Positions 1 to 7,531 of a stretch of 29,277 nt of DNA are shown one piece after another. Made by a program: the position numbers and the translations under genes. Source of the DNA: an archaeon (GTDB taxonomy: Archaea > Asgardarchaeota > Hermodarchaeia > Hermodarchaeales > Hermodarchaeaceae); NCBI GenBank assembly GCA_016550405.1, contig JABXGX010000288.1, positions 1 through 29,277 on the forward strand, given 5' to 3'. The notes under the pieces are model-generated. The model saw only the letters and a program-made list of their open reading frames with translations. It was not told where the DNA came from and made no database searches. Positions within the stretch are counted from its first letter, which is position 1. Each line of letters opens with the position of its first letter.

Positions 1-508
1 AGAGAGGAAGAGGGGGAGGGTTGTCTTCACGGAGTGCCTGGCGTTTTTCTAGCCATTGAACTATGCGTGGAGAGAGAGCTCCGAAGCCAAGAGTATACCC
101 ACTGTAAAGAATGACGACCAAGAGATAATAGATCAAGTTGAAGGAAGAAAGGACAAATCCAACCGCATAGCCTAACAGGAACCCGGTGAGGGCACGAACA
201 GGGTTGCGACTTTCTCGTATCCGAAGCGTTTGGGTGGACCAATCGATGACTGCTGGCAGGCTTAAAAAAAAGGCACCGAAGAAGGTGATAGGGTTGATCG
301 GAATGTGGAGTAAGAATAGATGAAGGTAAAGAGCTAAGATGATTCCAATGAGGAGGGCAGAGCACCGAGCACAAATGTGGAGTGTGTGCCCACGAAAAGA
401 AATGGACCAAGTCCGATGCATATAGGGGGGGTCATGGTGGCTGATAAGTAGATGGAGTGTATCTAGAATTCGACGTTTTCGAGATTTTTGAGGAGATGGC
501 GTGGTCAC
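1..508 (-). CDS. DUF2085 family membrane protein (3' end beyond window)
   Basis: Reading the reverse strand in the frame that runs off the left edge gives a small multi-helix protein with the DUF2085 signature: HRTWSISFRGHTLHICARC followed by a hydrophobic helix starting SALLIGIILALYLH. The His/Cys cluster next to the first helix is typical of this family, whose function is unknown. Further helices are seen around FFGAFFLSLPAVIDW and GYAVGFVLSSFNLIYY. The C-terminus is cut by the window edge after an acidic, Pro-rich stretch. I chose GTG at 508 because a weak AGGTG lies just upstream; GTG 532 and ATG 421 are alternatives. A TATA-like GTATTTTTAA (560-551, reverse) would place the transcript start near 530, so the message would have little or no leader. 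The longer ORF in another frame of this region (27-410) has no family features. Confidence 0.75.
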   Translation of the reverse strand, partial: MTTPSPQKSRKRRILDTLHLLISHHDPPYMHRTWSISFRGHTLHICARCSALLIGIILALYLHLFLLHIPINPITFFGAFFLSLPAVIDWSTQTLRIRESRNPVRALTGFLLGYAVGFVLSSFNLIYYLLVVILYSGYTLGFGALSPRIVQWLEKRQALREDNPPPLPL

Positions 509-619
509 ATGAACACCTACATTTGCAGCCACTAAACAATGGTCAAGAGATTAAAAATACACTACTCAACCTAGGGGTTCTTGTAGTGTTGTATGCTAGT
601 ATCTTGAAAGATGATTTGA

Positions 620-1006
620 ATGTCCCCTTCTAGCTGGCTCGCGACAGGAGTAGCTATAATTATTCGGGGGAAGCTGCTATTGAGCTGTGAAACAGAACAG
701 GGAACCCTTCAGCTGCCAGGCTATTTCGTCGAAGAAGGAAAAAAAGCAATTAGTCATCTTCAATCGTTTCTTTTTAAAAACAAGCTAAGCGAATTGTCTC
801 ACCAGACTCTCTATTTATCGGAGATTGCGTTGCATCATCATAAAAAAATCAAGGCTACGGGAGTGGTGAGGGTTATTGAACTCTCCAAAGCAACAGAAAT
901 TACATTGCCCAAATGCCAATATCTGTCTGGAAAGCAGCTCTCAAGAGACGAGAAAGCCAACGTATTATTAAAAGCAGTTGCCCAATGGCTCAATGATAAT
1001 CTTTAG
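620..1006 (+). CDS. Nudix-like protein with degenerate catalytic box
   Basis: A 128-aa protein. Residues 7-55 resemble the first half of a Nudix hydrolase: strand LATGVAIIIRGKLLLS, then LQLPGYFVEEGKKAISHLQS in place of the usual PGG-x-V-E-x-GE...RE..EE box. The Pro-Gly and V-E-E-G are kept, but the Glu after the Gly is Lys, the RE pair is Ser-Phe and the EE pair is Lys-Asn, so metal-dependent hydrolysis is not expected. It may be a fold-only descendant used for ligand or protein binding. This is a motif-level call; another small alpha/beta fold is possible. It is divergently arranged with the DUF2085 gene. A TATA-like TGTATGCTA at about 589-597 suggests a nearly leaderless start. Its stop overlaps that of the convergent next gene by four bases. 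Confidence 0.6.
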   Translation: MSPSSWLATGVAIIIRGKLLLSCETEQGTLQLPGYFVEEGKKAISHLQSFLFKNKLSELSHQTLYLSEIALHHHKKIKATGVVRVIELSKATEITLPKCQYLSGKQLSRDEKANVLLKAVAQWLNDNL

Positions 1007-1533
1007 GCATCAATGAGAATACGTAAAAGTTCAATGGTGAAATAGCCCTTAGCGCGAAGGTCCTCTAATGGGGTGTGGAGCTTAATCGATACGTAAGCTG
1101 CTTCTCCCTTTACACCGACCATTTGCTTGTAGGTCTTTTTGAATTCGGATAAAGAGGTCGTCATAGCTAAGGCACCAGCAGCTTCTTCAGATATTCTGAT
1201 GAAGACATCAGATTGAATACTCCGTTCGAGTACAAGTCCCATCGGTTGAACGCCTTCCTTCTTCATGAGAAGAGGTTCACCTCCAACAATGAGTTGCAAG
1301 CGGGTGTCTTTCATGGCCTTTGTTTTGGCGCTGATATCAGGATCAGCGAGAAGATCATCTAGGCGCTGGATATAAGCTTCAACGGGATTTACCAATGACA
1401 CTATAGAAGTTTCAGGGAGAACAGGTTCCGTTGGAAAAGGAGAAGGGGGGGTCGAGGAAATGACGTCTTCGTTCGCCTGTGGAGCAGGTTCGTGTTGGGT
1501 TTCGTCTGGTTTCTTCCGTTTAAACCATCGCAT
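1003..1533 (-). CDS. Hypothetical protein, possible SCP2-like C-terminal domain
   Basis: A 176-aa protein with two parts. The first 45 residues are basic (MRWFKRKK) and then Pro/Glu/Ser-rich, which looks unstructured. The rest is ordered. Residues about 107-165 (SDVFIRISEEAAGALAMTTS, then YKQMVGVKGEAAY) resemble the end of SCP2 sterol-carrier domains, where a D-V-x-I-x-I-S-x-E strand is followed by a helix and a V-K-G-D strand. SCP2 domains bind lipids in a hydrophobic tunnel. The resemblance is short and by eye, so lipid binding is only a possibility. No signal peptide or membrane helix is visible, so it is probably cytosolic. Its stop codon overlaps that of the convergent Nudix-like gene. 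Confidence 0.6.
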   Translation of the reverse strand: MRWFKRKKPDETQHEPAPQANEDVISSTPPSPFPTEPVLPETSIVSLVNPVEAYIQRLDDLLADPDISAKTKAMKDTRLQLIVGGEPLLMKKEGVQPMGLVLERSIQSDVFIRISEEAAGALAMTTSLSEFKKTYKQMVGVKGEAAYVSIKLHTPLEDLRAKGYFTIELLRILIDA

Positions 1534-1672
1534 AATCTTTCATTCCAGAAATTCGCTTTTTTACTGTGTAGCTGTAAGGGAAGACGATGGAAGCCATAAA
1601 AGCCTGCCGAAGCCCATTTCGAAACCTAGCTGAATAATAGGAAAACGCAGAATCCATGCAAAAGGGCGGGTT

Positions 1673-1679
1673 TTATAAC
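1673..1679 (+). promoter_or_regulatory. TATA-like box for the 99-aa gene
   Basis: TTATAAC lies about 30 bases before GTG 1703 and about 37 before ATG 1712. That distance predicts a transcript starting at or just before the first codon, i.e. leaderless translation, which is common in archaea. The assignment is by position and base content only. Confidence 0.4.
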
Positions 1680-1702
1680 TGATTTCATTTCAATAACCAA
1701 CG

Positions 1703-2002
1703 GTGAACCCCATGACAAAGGTAACTGAAATCGTCCACTTCTTCGAACAAAAGATTTCATCAATCCTCACAGTTGATGGATTCCCTCCTGAAACGAAAAA
1801 AGACCGGTTTGTAAAGGAAGGAGGATTTTTCATTCGTGTCGCTGATGGTGATGGAAACGCGCAAACCATCAAATTAAGTGATACAGAAATGACCACACTA
1901 ATACAGGATATCAAACTAGCCTTGAAGAACCACCGACAAACTAAACTTGAATTATTTGCAAAAATCGATGACCGCCAACGGTCTGGATCAAGCCAAGACT
2001 AA
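1703..2002 (+). CDS. Conserved-looking small hypothetical protein
   Basis: A 99-aa hydrophilic protein that I do not recognise. It starts with a helix (VTEIVHFFEQKISSIL), then a central beta-like stretch (KEGGFFIRVADGDGNAQTIK), then a helix ending in a charged tail. It has no signal peptide, no Cys and no membrane segment. Predicted starts are GTG 1703 and, in frame, ATG 1712; the TATA-like box just upstream allows either. The reading frame has a normal codon pattern and no competing longer ORF except an antisense shadow. The next gene, tpiA, is convergent and ends eight bases away. Confidence 0.65.
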   Translation: MNPMTKVTEIVHFFEQKISSILTVDGFPPETKKDRFVKEGGFFIRVADGDGNAQTIKLSDTEMTTLIQDIKLALKNHRQTKLELFAKIDDRQRSGSSQD

Positions 2003-2009
2003 ATCGAGT

Positions 2010-2714
<705 letters not shown>

Positions 2715-2851
2715 TCATGGTAGTGAACCCTTGTAGCGTATAATCTTTCCCCAGCATTTGGAATCAGCCAATTCCATTTTGTGGATAGTATGAGAAAACC
2801 CAAAACACTTTTACTCCGAACTATTGCGGGGAACCCGCCAAAAACAAGGAT

Positions 2852-3259
2852 GTGATAGAAATATCAACAAATGAACAAATGTTAGAAGAATTAAAACAAA
2901 TCCGAGAAGCCTTAGTACCACCACCATCGCCACCCTCACCGAAAAAGGAGGGATTATGGCAGGAATTCAAGGAGTTTCTAGATTCATACAAGGTCATGGG
3001 TCTTGCTGTAGCTTTCATCATGGGATTGTACCTTGGTAGACTTGTACAAGCCTTAGTGACTGCATGGATTACGCCGGTCATCAATGCCGTCCTATTAGCA
3101 CTAGGACTCCTAACACCGGGCCAAATATTGCTTAATCCAAGTGCTTATCCACTAACCTTCAATCCAACATTATTCATCAGTGAACTCATCACCTTCTTCA
3201 TTGTTGCAGTTGTAATTTTCATCCTCGTCAAATTAACAAAACGGCTGGGAATCAAGTAA
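2852..3259 (+). CDS. mscL: Large-conductance mechanosensitive channel MscL
   Basis: Homopentameric membrane pore that opens under membrane tension and lets solutes out during hypo-osmotic shock. The 135-aa protein has the MscL plan. An amphipathic N-helix (LWQEFKEFLDSYKVMGLA) leads into pore-lining TM1 (about residues 46-68, AVAFIMGLYLGRLVQALV), then a periplasmic-type loop, then TM2 (about 107-128, ISELITFFIVAVVIFILVKL). It differs from bacterial MscL in having a 34-residue acidic and Pro-rich extension in front (PPPSPPSPKKEG) and almost no C-terminal helical bundle after TM2. The start is GTG at 2852; a later in-frame ATG (M10) is an alternative. A small GC-rich hairpin, GCGGG-GAA-CCCGC at 2826-2838, lies just before the start. 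The MscS gene follows on the same strand. Confidence 0.9.
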   Translation: MIEISTNEQMLEELKQIREALVPPPSPPSPKKEGLWQEFKEFLDSYKVMGLAVAFIMGLYLGRLVQALVTAWITPVINAVLLALGLLTPGQILLNPSAYPLTFNPTLFISELITFFIVAVVIFILVKLTKRLGIK

Positions 3260-3453
3260 CTTAGAAACTATTTAGCTATAATTCACCGCAAATGAGCCTA
3301 AGCTTCTATCTGATACAGGTAGTTGTAATTGAAATTTGTGTCTGGATATCGGGGTTTTAGAAGTTCACAATAGCACATTTCTTAAAGCTTGATTATGCAT
3401 TTTAAAAGAGGAAACAGCCAAACGTAACTTGTTATTCATGATAAAGGTAAAAG

Positions 3454-4362
3454 GTGATAATAATCCAACCAACCGATCCATTAGCAAATTGGTTAGAGTA
3501 TTGGACAACGTGGTGGATTATCTGGAGCCCTCGTCTTCCCCTAATTCTTGGCCTAGTCTTGTTTTGGATTACCCTGATAATTATCTATGGCCTTCTTCGT
3601 AGGTTTTTACGCCGAAGAGTTCGAAAAACGGGTGTTCCTCCAGATGCCATAAATGGATTGGTGATTGCCCTAGGCTTAGTTTTTATTTACGTGGCCATTA
3701 TTACCTTTTTCATTGTTATTCCAGAAATCTACACATACTTGATTGTTGGTCTTGGAGCTAGCTCGCTAATAATCGGAGCAGCGCTGGGATTAGCTATAGG
3801 TCAGGCTGTTCGGAATTTTGTCTCTGGATTATATGTGATTTTTTCACGACCATTTCATGTTGAAGACTATGTACGAATTGGTGAGAAAGAAGGAATTGTC
3901 TTAGAGATTAACATGAATTATACTACCCTTTTACAGCCTGAAGGAACAGAAATTAAAATCCCGAATGGCACAGTTCTTGATTCTCCGGTTACGAACTTCT
4001 TGTATGACAAACAGGATCTTGAGAGTGAAATCGCTGAAACCGAACAGATGGATATTGAACGAACGCGGGTTCTTCAGCGAATTAGGGGCGTGATTGAAAA
4101 GAAGAAAATCGTGAGATACGTTTTCAATATATCATTTCATGTAAATCAGAATTTACAAGACCTTAGATCAGCTTTAGACTCTACGTGTAAAGAATGGACA
4201 ACGCAATTTGGCTTTCAGCCATTATATGACATTGCAGATGTAACCCAGTTTGCGTTTATTTTCATGTTCACTATTTTTGTTGATAACCCGAGGAAAATCT
4301 TTCAGTATAGATCACAATTCATTGATGATATACTTGACAAGATATTTCTCAATACCAAATAA
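3454..4362 (+). CDS. MscS-family mechanosensitive ion channel
   Basis: Small-conductance mechanosensitive channel subunit (MscS forms heptamers in the cell membrane). The 302 residues contain TM1 (about 27-50), TM2 (about 66-91) and the Gly/Ala-rich pore helix TM3 (about 98-125, GASSLIIGAALGLAIGQ, then VRNFVSGLYVIF). The conserved beta-domain segment follows with PFHVEDYVRIGEKEGIVLEI and KIPNGTVLDSPVTNF. The C-terminal alpha/beta domain is shorter than usual and carries a charged helix (about 190-215). It starts at GTG 3454 and is separated from mscL by 194 bases. That gap contains a TATA-like CATTTTAAAAG near 3399-3409, so it probably has its own promoter. Together with mscL it protects against osmotic downshock. 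Confidence 0.93.
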   Translation: MIIIQPTDPLANWLEYWTTWWIIWSPRLPLILGLVLFWITLIIIYGLLRRFLRRRVRKTGVPPDAINGLVIALGLVFIYVAIITFFIVIPEIYTYLIVGLGASSLIIGAALGLAIGQAVRNFVSGLYVIFSRPFHVEDYVRIGEKEGIVLEINMNYTTLLQPEGTEIKIPNGTVLDSPVTNFLYDKQDLESEIAETEQMDIERTRVLQRIRGVIEKKKIVRYVFNISFHVNQNLQDLRSALDSTCKEWTTQFGFQPLYDIADVTQFAFIFMFTIFVDNPRKIFQYRSQFIDDILDKIFLNTK

Positions 4363-4410
4363 ACGATAGGTCAACTCTAGACTGGGTTTATTAATGAGTG
4401 AGATTAAGCG

Positions 4411-4953
4411 TTATTCCACTAACGAAAATTCCCAAGCACACCACCATTCATCGGGGTGAGAATCAGGAGGACAACCAATACACTTGGTTTGAATCCGAGA
4501 GTCAATTGTTCGAGCAAATTCAGAGTATTCGACTATCCCGACAGATTTACAGGGGAAATCAGGTAATCCTTTTCGCTTGCGGGCTTCTTGAACGCGACAT
4601 TTCTCCATACGAAAGAGAAAACGAGTCTCATCGATATCTTCAATAGACTGTCTATTCAACCGAGCGTAGACTCGATACTGAAGAGCCTTTTTTAAACCTT
4701 CTAACCCAGAATTGGACTGAATTCCCATTTCACTCATAATGCGCTTTGCTTCAATCGGGGAAAAGACACGCCAGGATTCAGTATCCAGTTCAATAGCAGT
4801 TTCAATATCATATCTCCGTTCAGCAGCCAGAAACCATGTGCCATCGATAGCAAGCCAATTTTTAGCATACATATCTAAAATTTTGAGTAGTTTTTCACGG
4901 GGAAGATCTTCGAAACGAATAGTGCTAGACAAAAAAGGTGAACCTCCGCCCAC
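4411..4953 (-). CDS. DUF6125 family cysteine-containing protein
   Basis: A protein of about 170-180 aa that matches what I remember of the DUF6125 family: FEDLPREKLLKILDMYAKNW, LAIDGTWFLAAERRYDIETA, EAKRIMSEMG, CRVQEARKRKGLPDFPCK and, near the end, C-IG-C-PPD...WWCAWEF. The family is thought to be related to L-2-amino-thiazoline-4-carboxylate hydrolases, but its reaction is unknown to me. The conserved Cys residues (CxxC plus isolated Cys) suggest metal or Fe-S binding. The listed 5' end is the GTG at 4953. However, a perfect GGAGGT (4947-4942) lies nine bases before an in-frame TTG (4932), which better fits initiation and would remove seven residues. It ends convergently with mscS; the TFB genes lie upstream on the same strand. 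Confidence 0.8.
   Translation of the reverse strand: MGGGSPFLSSTIRFEDLPREKLLKILDMYAKNWLAIDGTWFLAAERRYDIETAIELDTESWRVFSPIEAKRIMSEMGIQSNSGLEGLKKALQYRVYARLNRQSIEDIDETRFLFRMEKCRVQEARKRKGLPDFPCKSVGIVEYSEFARTIDSRIQTKCIGCPPDSHPDEWWCAWEFSLVE
4942..4947 (-). promoter_or_regulatory. Strong Shine-Dalgarno deciding a TTG start
   Basis: GGAGGT on the reverse strand, with a nine-base spacer to TTG at 4932-4930 in the DUF6125 frame. The residues after the TTG (SSTIRFEDLPREK) lead directly into the conserved domain, while the seven residues before it (Gly-rich) are encoded by the ribosome-binding site itself. Confidence 0.6.
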
Positions 4954-4997
4954 TCTTTTCTCGTGCAGTTATTTTAGTCTAGCTTGCAGCGCGGGTA

Positions 4998-5960
4998 CTA
5001 AAATTCTACAGCGAGATTGAGTTCGCGGACAAGTTCTTTATACCGATTCCGGACGGTAACCTCAGTGACATGGGCAACCTCTGCAATTTCCCGTTGAGTG
5101 CGGCGTTCGCCTTCCATGATTGCAGAGATATACAGGGCTGATGCGGCCAAACCGGTTGGATCCTTACCAGCAGTAATGCCCTTCAAGCGAGCATCTTCAA
5201 GTATTTTGACTGCCAGACGTTGCACACGACTGCTTAAGACCAAGCTCTGGGCAAATCGAGGAATGAAATTTGTGGGTTGTGACACCGGCATCCGGACGTC
5301 GAGTCGGCGTAGGAGTAATCGATAACAGCGACCAAGTTCTTTTCGGTTGATTCGACTATTGTGAGCAATTTCATCTAATGTACAAGGAGCTTCACGAAGG
5401 CGGCATGCTGCATACATAGCAGCAGCGATCATAGCATCGATACTTCGCCCTCGAATGAGTCGACGTTCAAGGGCTCGCCGATACATCACCGCAGCTGTTT
5501 CTTTCACAGTCCGGGACACACCAAGTTGGCTACTCAGACGATCCAATTCACCCATAGCACTAGCTAGGTTGCGCTCAATACTGGAGTGAACACGTGATCG
5601 ACGTTGCCATTTGCGGAGCCGATAAATTTCTGCGCGTCGAGTGGAGGAGATCTGACGACCAGCTGCATCGCGGTTGCGCCAATCTATCATAGTGCTGAGA
5701 TCATAATCTTGCAAAGCATAATTAATAGGGCTTCCAGTGCGAGCGCGTTTGTCGCGTTCTTCAGTCGTGAAGGCTCGCCATTCAGGACCGGCATCAATCG
5801 TGTTATCATCTAAGACTAACCCACAATTCGCACAGGCAAGTTCGCCCCGAGTTTCATCTCGGATAGCCACCCTTTCACCGCAGTCAGGGCAAGGGCGGTG
5901 TTCCTGCGAATTTTGGAATTGCCGATGTTTTTCATGGATCGAGGAATTTTCTTCTGTCAT
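4998..5960 (-). CDS. tfb: Transcription initiation factor B (TFB), first paralogue
   Basis: TFIIB homologue that bridges TBP-bound promoter DNA and RNA polymerase. The zinc ribbon is at residues 24-46 (CPDC...CANC; C24, C27, C43, C46). The B-reader/linker follows with GPEWRAFTTEERDKRARTG and IDWRNRDAAGR. Two cyclin-like repeats cover about 115-205 and 215-310, and the second ends in a helix-turn-helix (REIAEVAHVTEVTVRNRYKE) that contacts the BRE. At 320 aa it is full length with all zinc ligands. The start ATG is preceded by AGGAGA seven bases away. It is clearly related to the TFB at 6250-7218 over the whole length, with most differences in the N-terminus and first cyclin repeat, so the pair arose by duplication. 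Confidence 0.96.
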   Translation of the reverse strand: MTEENSSIHEKHRQFQNSQEHRPCPDCGERVAIRDETRGELACANCGLVLDDNTIDAGPEWRAFTTEERDKRARTGSPINYALQDYDLSTMIDWRNRDAAGRQISSTRRAEIYRLRKWQRRSRVHSSIERNLASAMGELDRLSSQLGVSRTVKETAAVMYRRALERRLIRGRSIDAMIAAAMYAACRLREAPCTLDEIAHNSRINRKELGRCYRLLLRRLDVRMPVSQPTNFIPRFAQSLVLSSRVQRLAVKILEDARLKGITAGKDPTGLAASALYISAIMEGERRTQREIAEVAHVTEVTVRNRYKELVRELNLAVEF

Positions 5961-5967
5961 ACATTCT

Positions 5968-5982
5968 TCTCCTAATATATGG
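5968..5982 (-). promoter_or_regulatory. 15-base element shared by both TFB genes (copy 1)
   Basis: CCATATATTAGGAGA on the reverse strand, ending seven bases before the ATG of the first TFB. The same 15 bases occur at 7261-7275 before the second TFB. Here the GGAG half is placed as a Shine-Dalgarno. The ATATATT half is too close to the ATG to act as that gene's TATA box unless the start lies further inside. Confidence 0.55.
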
Positions 5983-6049
5983 TTGAGGAAGTTTAGGAAG
6001 CCTTTACGGCATCTTGCCTATAGAGTCAAAGTGTTTCAAGGTGACATTG

Positions 6050-6069
6050 AGGTTCAAAAAAAGGAACCT
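6050..6069 (-). terminator. Candidate terminator hairpin between the two TFB genes
   Basis: On the reverse strand AGGTTC-CTTTTTTT-GAACCT, a 6-bp stem with a T7 loop, about 180 bases after the stop of the upstream TFB and about 90 before the start of the next. Archaeal termination mostly uses T-runs, so this may end the 6250-7218 transcript. It could instead be an operator-like dyad for the downstream TFB. Confidence 0.35.
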
Positions 6070-6249
6070 AGAGTATCAGAACATATAGCGGGTGCAGTGT
6101 GGTATTCGCCGCGTTGCTAATCGATAGCCTTTTAAACTTTCCTATTTATTTTCTAGTTGAACAAATATTTAAATGTTCGCTTTTTCTTCACACTATCCCA
6201 AGAGGGAACAACAAACAATCAAGACCTACTATTCGGTGTGAGCGCCATG

Positions 6250-7218
6250 CTAGATCTCAACCTGAAGGCTAAGAACCCGAACCATCTCTTTGTACCGATT
6301 ACGAACAGTGACCTCAGTCACACGAGCCACAGCGGCAATTTCACGTTGAGTGCGACGTTCAGCCTCTTGAATCGAAGCAATATAGAGAGTTGCAGCAGCT
6401 AATCCAGTGGGATCTTTACCAGCGGTAATCCCTCGAGCCTTAGCTTTGTCGAGAATGTCAATTGCTCGACGTTGGACCCGACTTGAAAGATTTAAGGCTT
6501 GAGCAAAACGTGGTACAAAATCGGTTGGTTGGGAAATGGGAACGCGCATATCGAGCTTACGCAAAAGCAACCGATAACAGCGGCCAAGCTCTTTGCGGCT
6601 AATACGACTATGATGGGCAATCTCATCCAGTGTTCGAGGGACTTGGCGAAGCCGACATCCAGCATACACGCAAGCTGCAATCATCGCTTCAATGCTGCGT
6701 CCACGAATTAAATGACGTTCAACTGTTCGACGATACAGGATTGCAGATGCTTCTTTAACGGGACGAGGAACACTGAGTTGGCTGGTGATACGATCCAGTT
6801 CACTCATTGCCCGTGCTAGATTTCGGTCGATACTAGAATGAACCCTTGTGCGGATTTGCCATTTGCGGAGCCGATAAATTTGTGCACGTAGACCTGGGGC
6901 TAGTTTGCGACCATTCGCATCCCGATCTCGCCAATCGATAGTTGTGCTCAAACCCTTATCATGACGAGTATAATCGATGGGAGCTCCAGTTCGCGCCCGT
7001 GCGTCACGTTCTTCGCTTGTGAATGCCCGCCATTCAGGACCCTGGTCGACCATATGAGAATCAAGGACCAAGCCACAGCTTGTACAAATTACCTCCCCTC
7101 GGACGGGATCGCGAATGACATCTGAATTACCACAGTCAGAGCAGTGGGCTACTATGGCGTCGGGCTCGCGTTGACGTTGGGGGCGAGGAGATATTTCAGA
7201 GTAAGCAGGATTTGCCAT
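6250..7218 (-). CDS. tfb: Transcription initiation factor B (TFB), second paralogue
   Basis: Second full-length TFB, 322 aa, with the same plan as its neighbour. The zinc ribbon has C26, C29, C45 and C48 (CSDC...CTSC). The B-reader/linker reads GPEWRAFTSEERDARARTG and IDWRDRDANGR. Two cyclin repeats and a C-terminal helix-turn-helix (REIAAVARVTEVTVRNRYKE) follow. The DNA-reading helix is nearly identical to that of the other copy, so both probably recognise similar BRE sequences. The N-terminus (MANPAYSEISPRPQRQRE) is different. Its 5' region is unusual, with a shared 15-base element, a ten-codon upstream ORF and a TATA-centred inverted repeat. Multiple TFBs are common in archaea, often as stress- or condition-specific initiation factors; whether that holds here is inference. 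Confidence 0.96.
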   Translation of the reverse strand: MANPAYSEISPRPQRQREPDAIVAHCSDCGNSDVIRDPVRGEVICTSCGLVLDSHMVDQGPEWRAFTSEERDARARTGAPIDYTRHDKGLSTTIDWRDRDANGRKLAPGLRAQIYRLRKWQIRTRVHSSIDRNLARAMSELDRITSQLSVPRPVKEASAILYRRTVERHLIRGRSIEAMIAACVYAGCRLRQVPRTLDEIAHHSRISRKELGRCYRLLLRKLDMRVPISQPTDFVPRFAQALNLSSRVQRRAIDILDKAKARGITAGKDPTGLAAATLYIASIQEAERRTQREIAAVARVTEVTVRNRYKEMVRVLSLQVEI

Positions 7219-7225
7219 TTATCTT

Positions 7226-7258
7226 CTACCAATGATTGCTGTTGTAGCGCAGAGTCAT
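7226..7258 (-). CDS. Ten-codon upstream ORF before the second TFB
   Basis: ATG at 7258 follows the GGAGA of the shared element and encodes MTLRYNSNHW before a TAG, seven bases before the TFB start. By position it corresponds to the start of the first TFB, whose ATG also follows the same element. It may be a translated leader peptide, a relic of the duplicated 5' end, or chance. Confidence 0.25.
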   Translation of the reverse strand: MTLRYNSNHW

Positions 7259-7260
7259 AG

Positions 7261-7275
7261 TCTCTCCTAATATAT
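7261..7275 (-). promoter_or_regulatory. 15-base element shared by both TFB genes (copy 2)
   Basis: CCATATATTAGGAGA, identical to 5968-5982. Here it lies 42 bases before the TFB ATG, so its ATATATTA could be a real TATA box giving a leader of roughly 27 bases, while its GGAGA precedes the small upstream ORF. The 7219-7531 gap otherwise holds only the inverted repeat at 7407-7450 and no convincing gene. Confidence 0.5.
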
Positions 7276-7406
7276 GGATGATGATCCTTGGGAGGTACTA
7301 CGAGGGAATTCGAACCGGTTGTAAACTCTCCGATACTCATAGAAGAATCCATGGGGATTATGGAGAGTGAGAGACGGCATGTGAAATCGAGGAGTAACCC
7401 CGCGCA

Positions 7407-7450
7407 AAGTGTCGAAACTTTTTTAAGGTTCCGAGTAGCGTTCGACACTT
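7407..7450 (-). promoter_or_regulatory. Inverted repeat around a TATA-like box upstream of the second TFB
   Basis: AAGTGTCGAA (7407-7416) and TTCGACACTT (7441-7450) form a perfect 10-bp inverted repeat with a 24-base spacer. On the reverse strand the spacer contains CCTTAAAAAAG, a good TATA-like sequence directed toward the TFB. The arrangement looks like an operator for a dimeric regulator covering a distal promoter with a leader near 180 bases. A cruciform or processing site is the alternative. Confidence 0.4.
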
Positions 7451-7531
7451 CTTTCTCCTATAAAAATGTTATTAATTTATACTTTTCTTTCGACAAAACC
7501 AACAAAGGTTGGCACTGCCTGAGGAGGGTAG

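Noticed and set aside
27..410. Reverse ORF of 127 aa rich in Pro, Ser and His
   Set aside because: Another reverse frame over the same bases gives a clear DUF2085 protein with helices and the HICARC motif, so this one is a shadow.
4398..4646. Forward ORF of 82 aa
   Set aside because: Antisense to the conserved C-terminal part of the DUF6125 gene.
7303..7325. GGTTCGAATTCC-like tRNA T-loop on the reverse strand
   Set aside because: The expected 5-bp T-stem does not form, the C at position 61 is missing, and no acceptor or anticodon stem can be placed around it.
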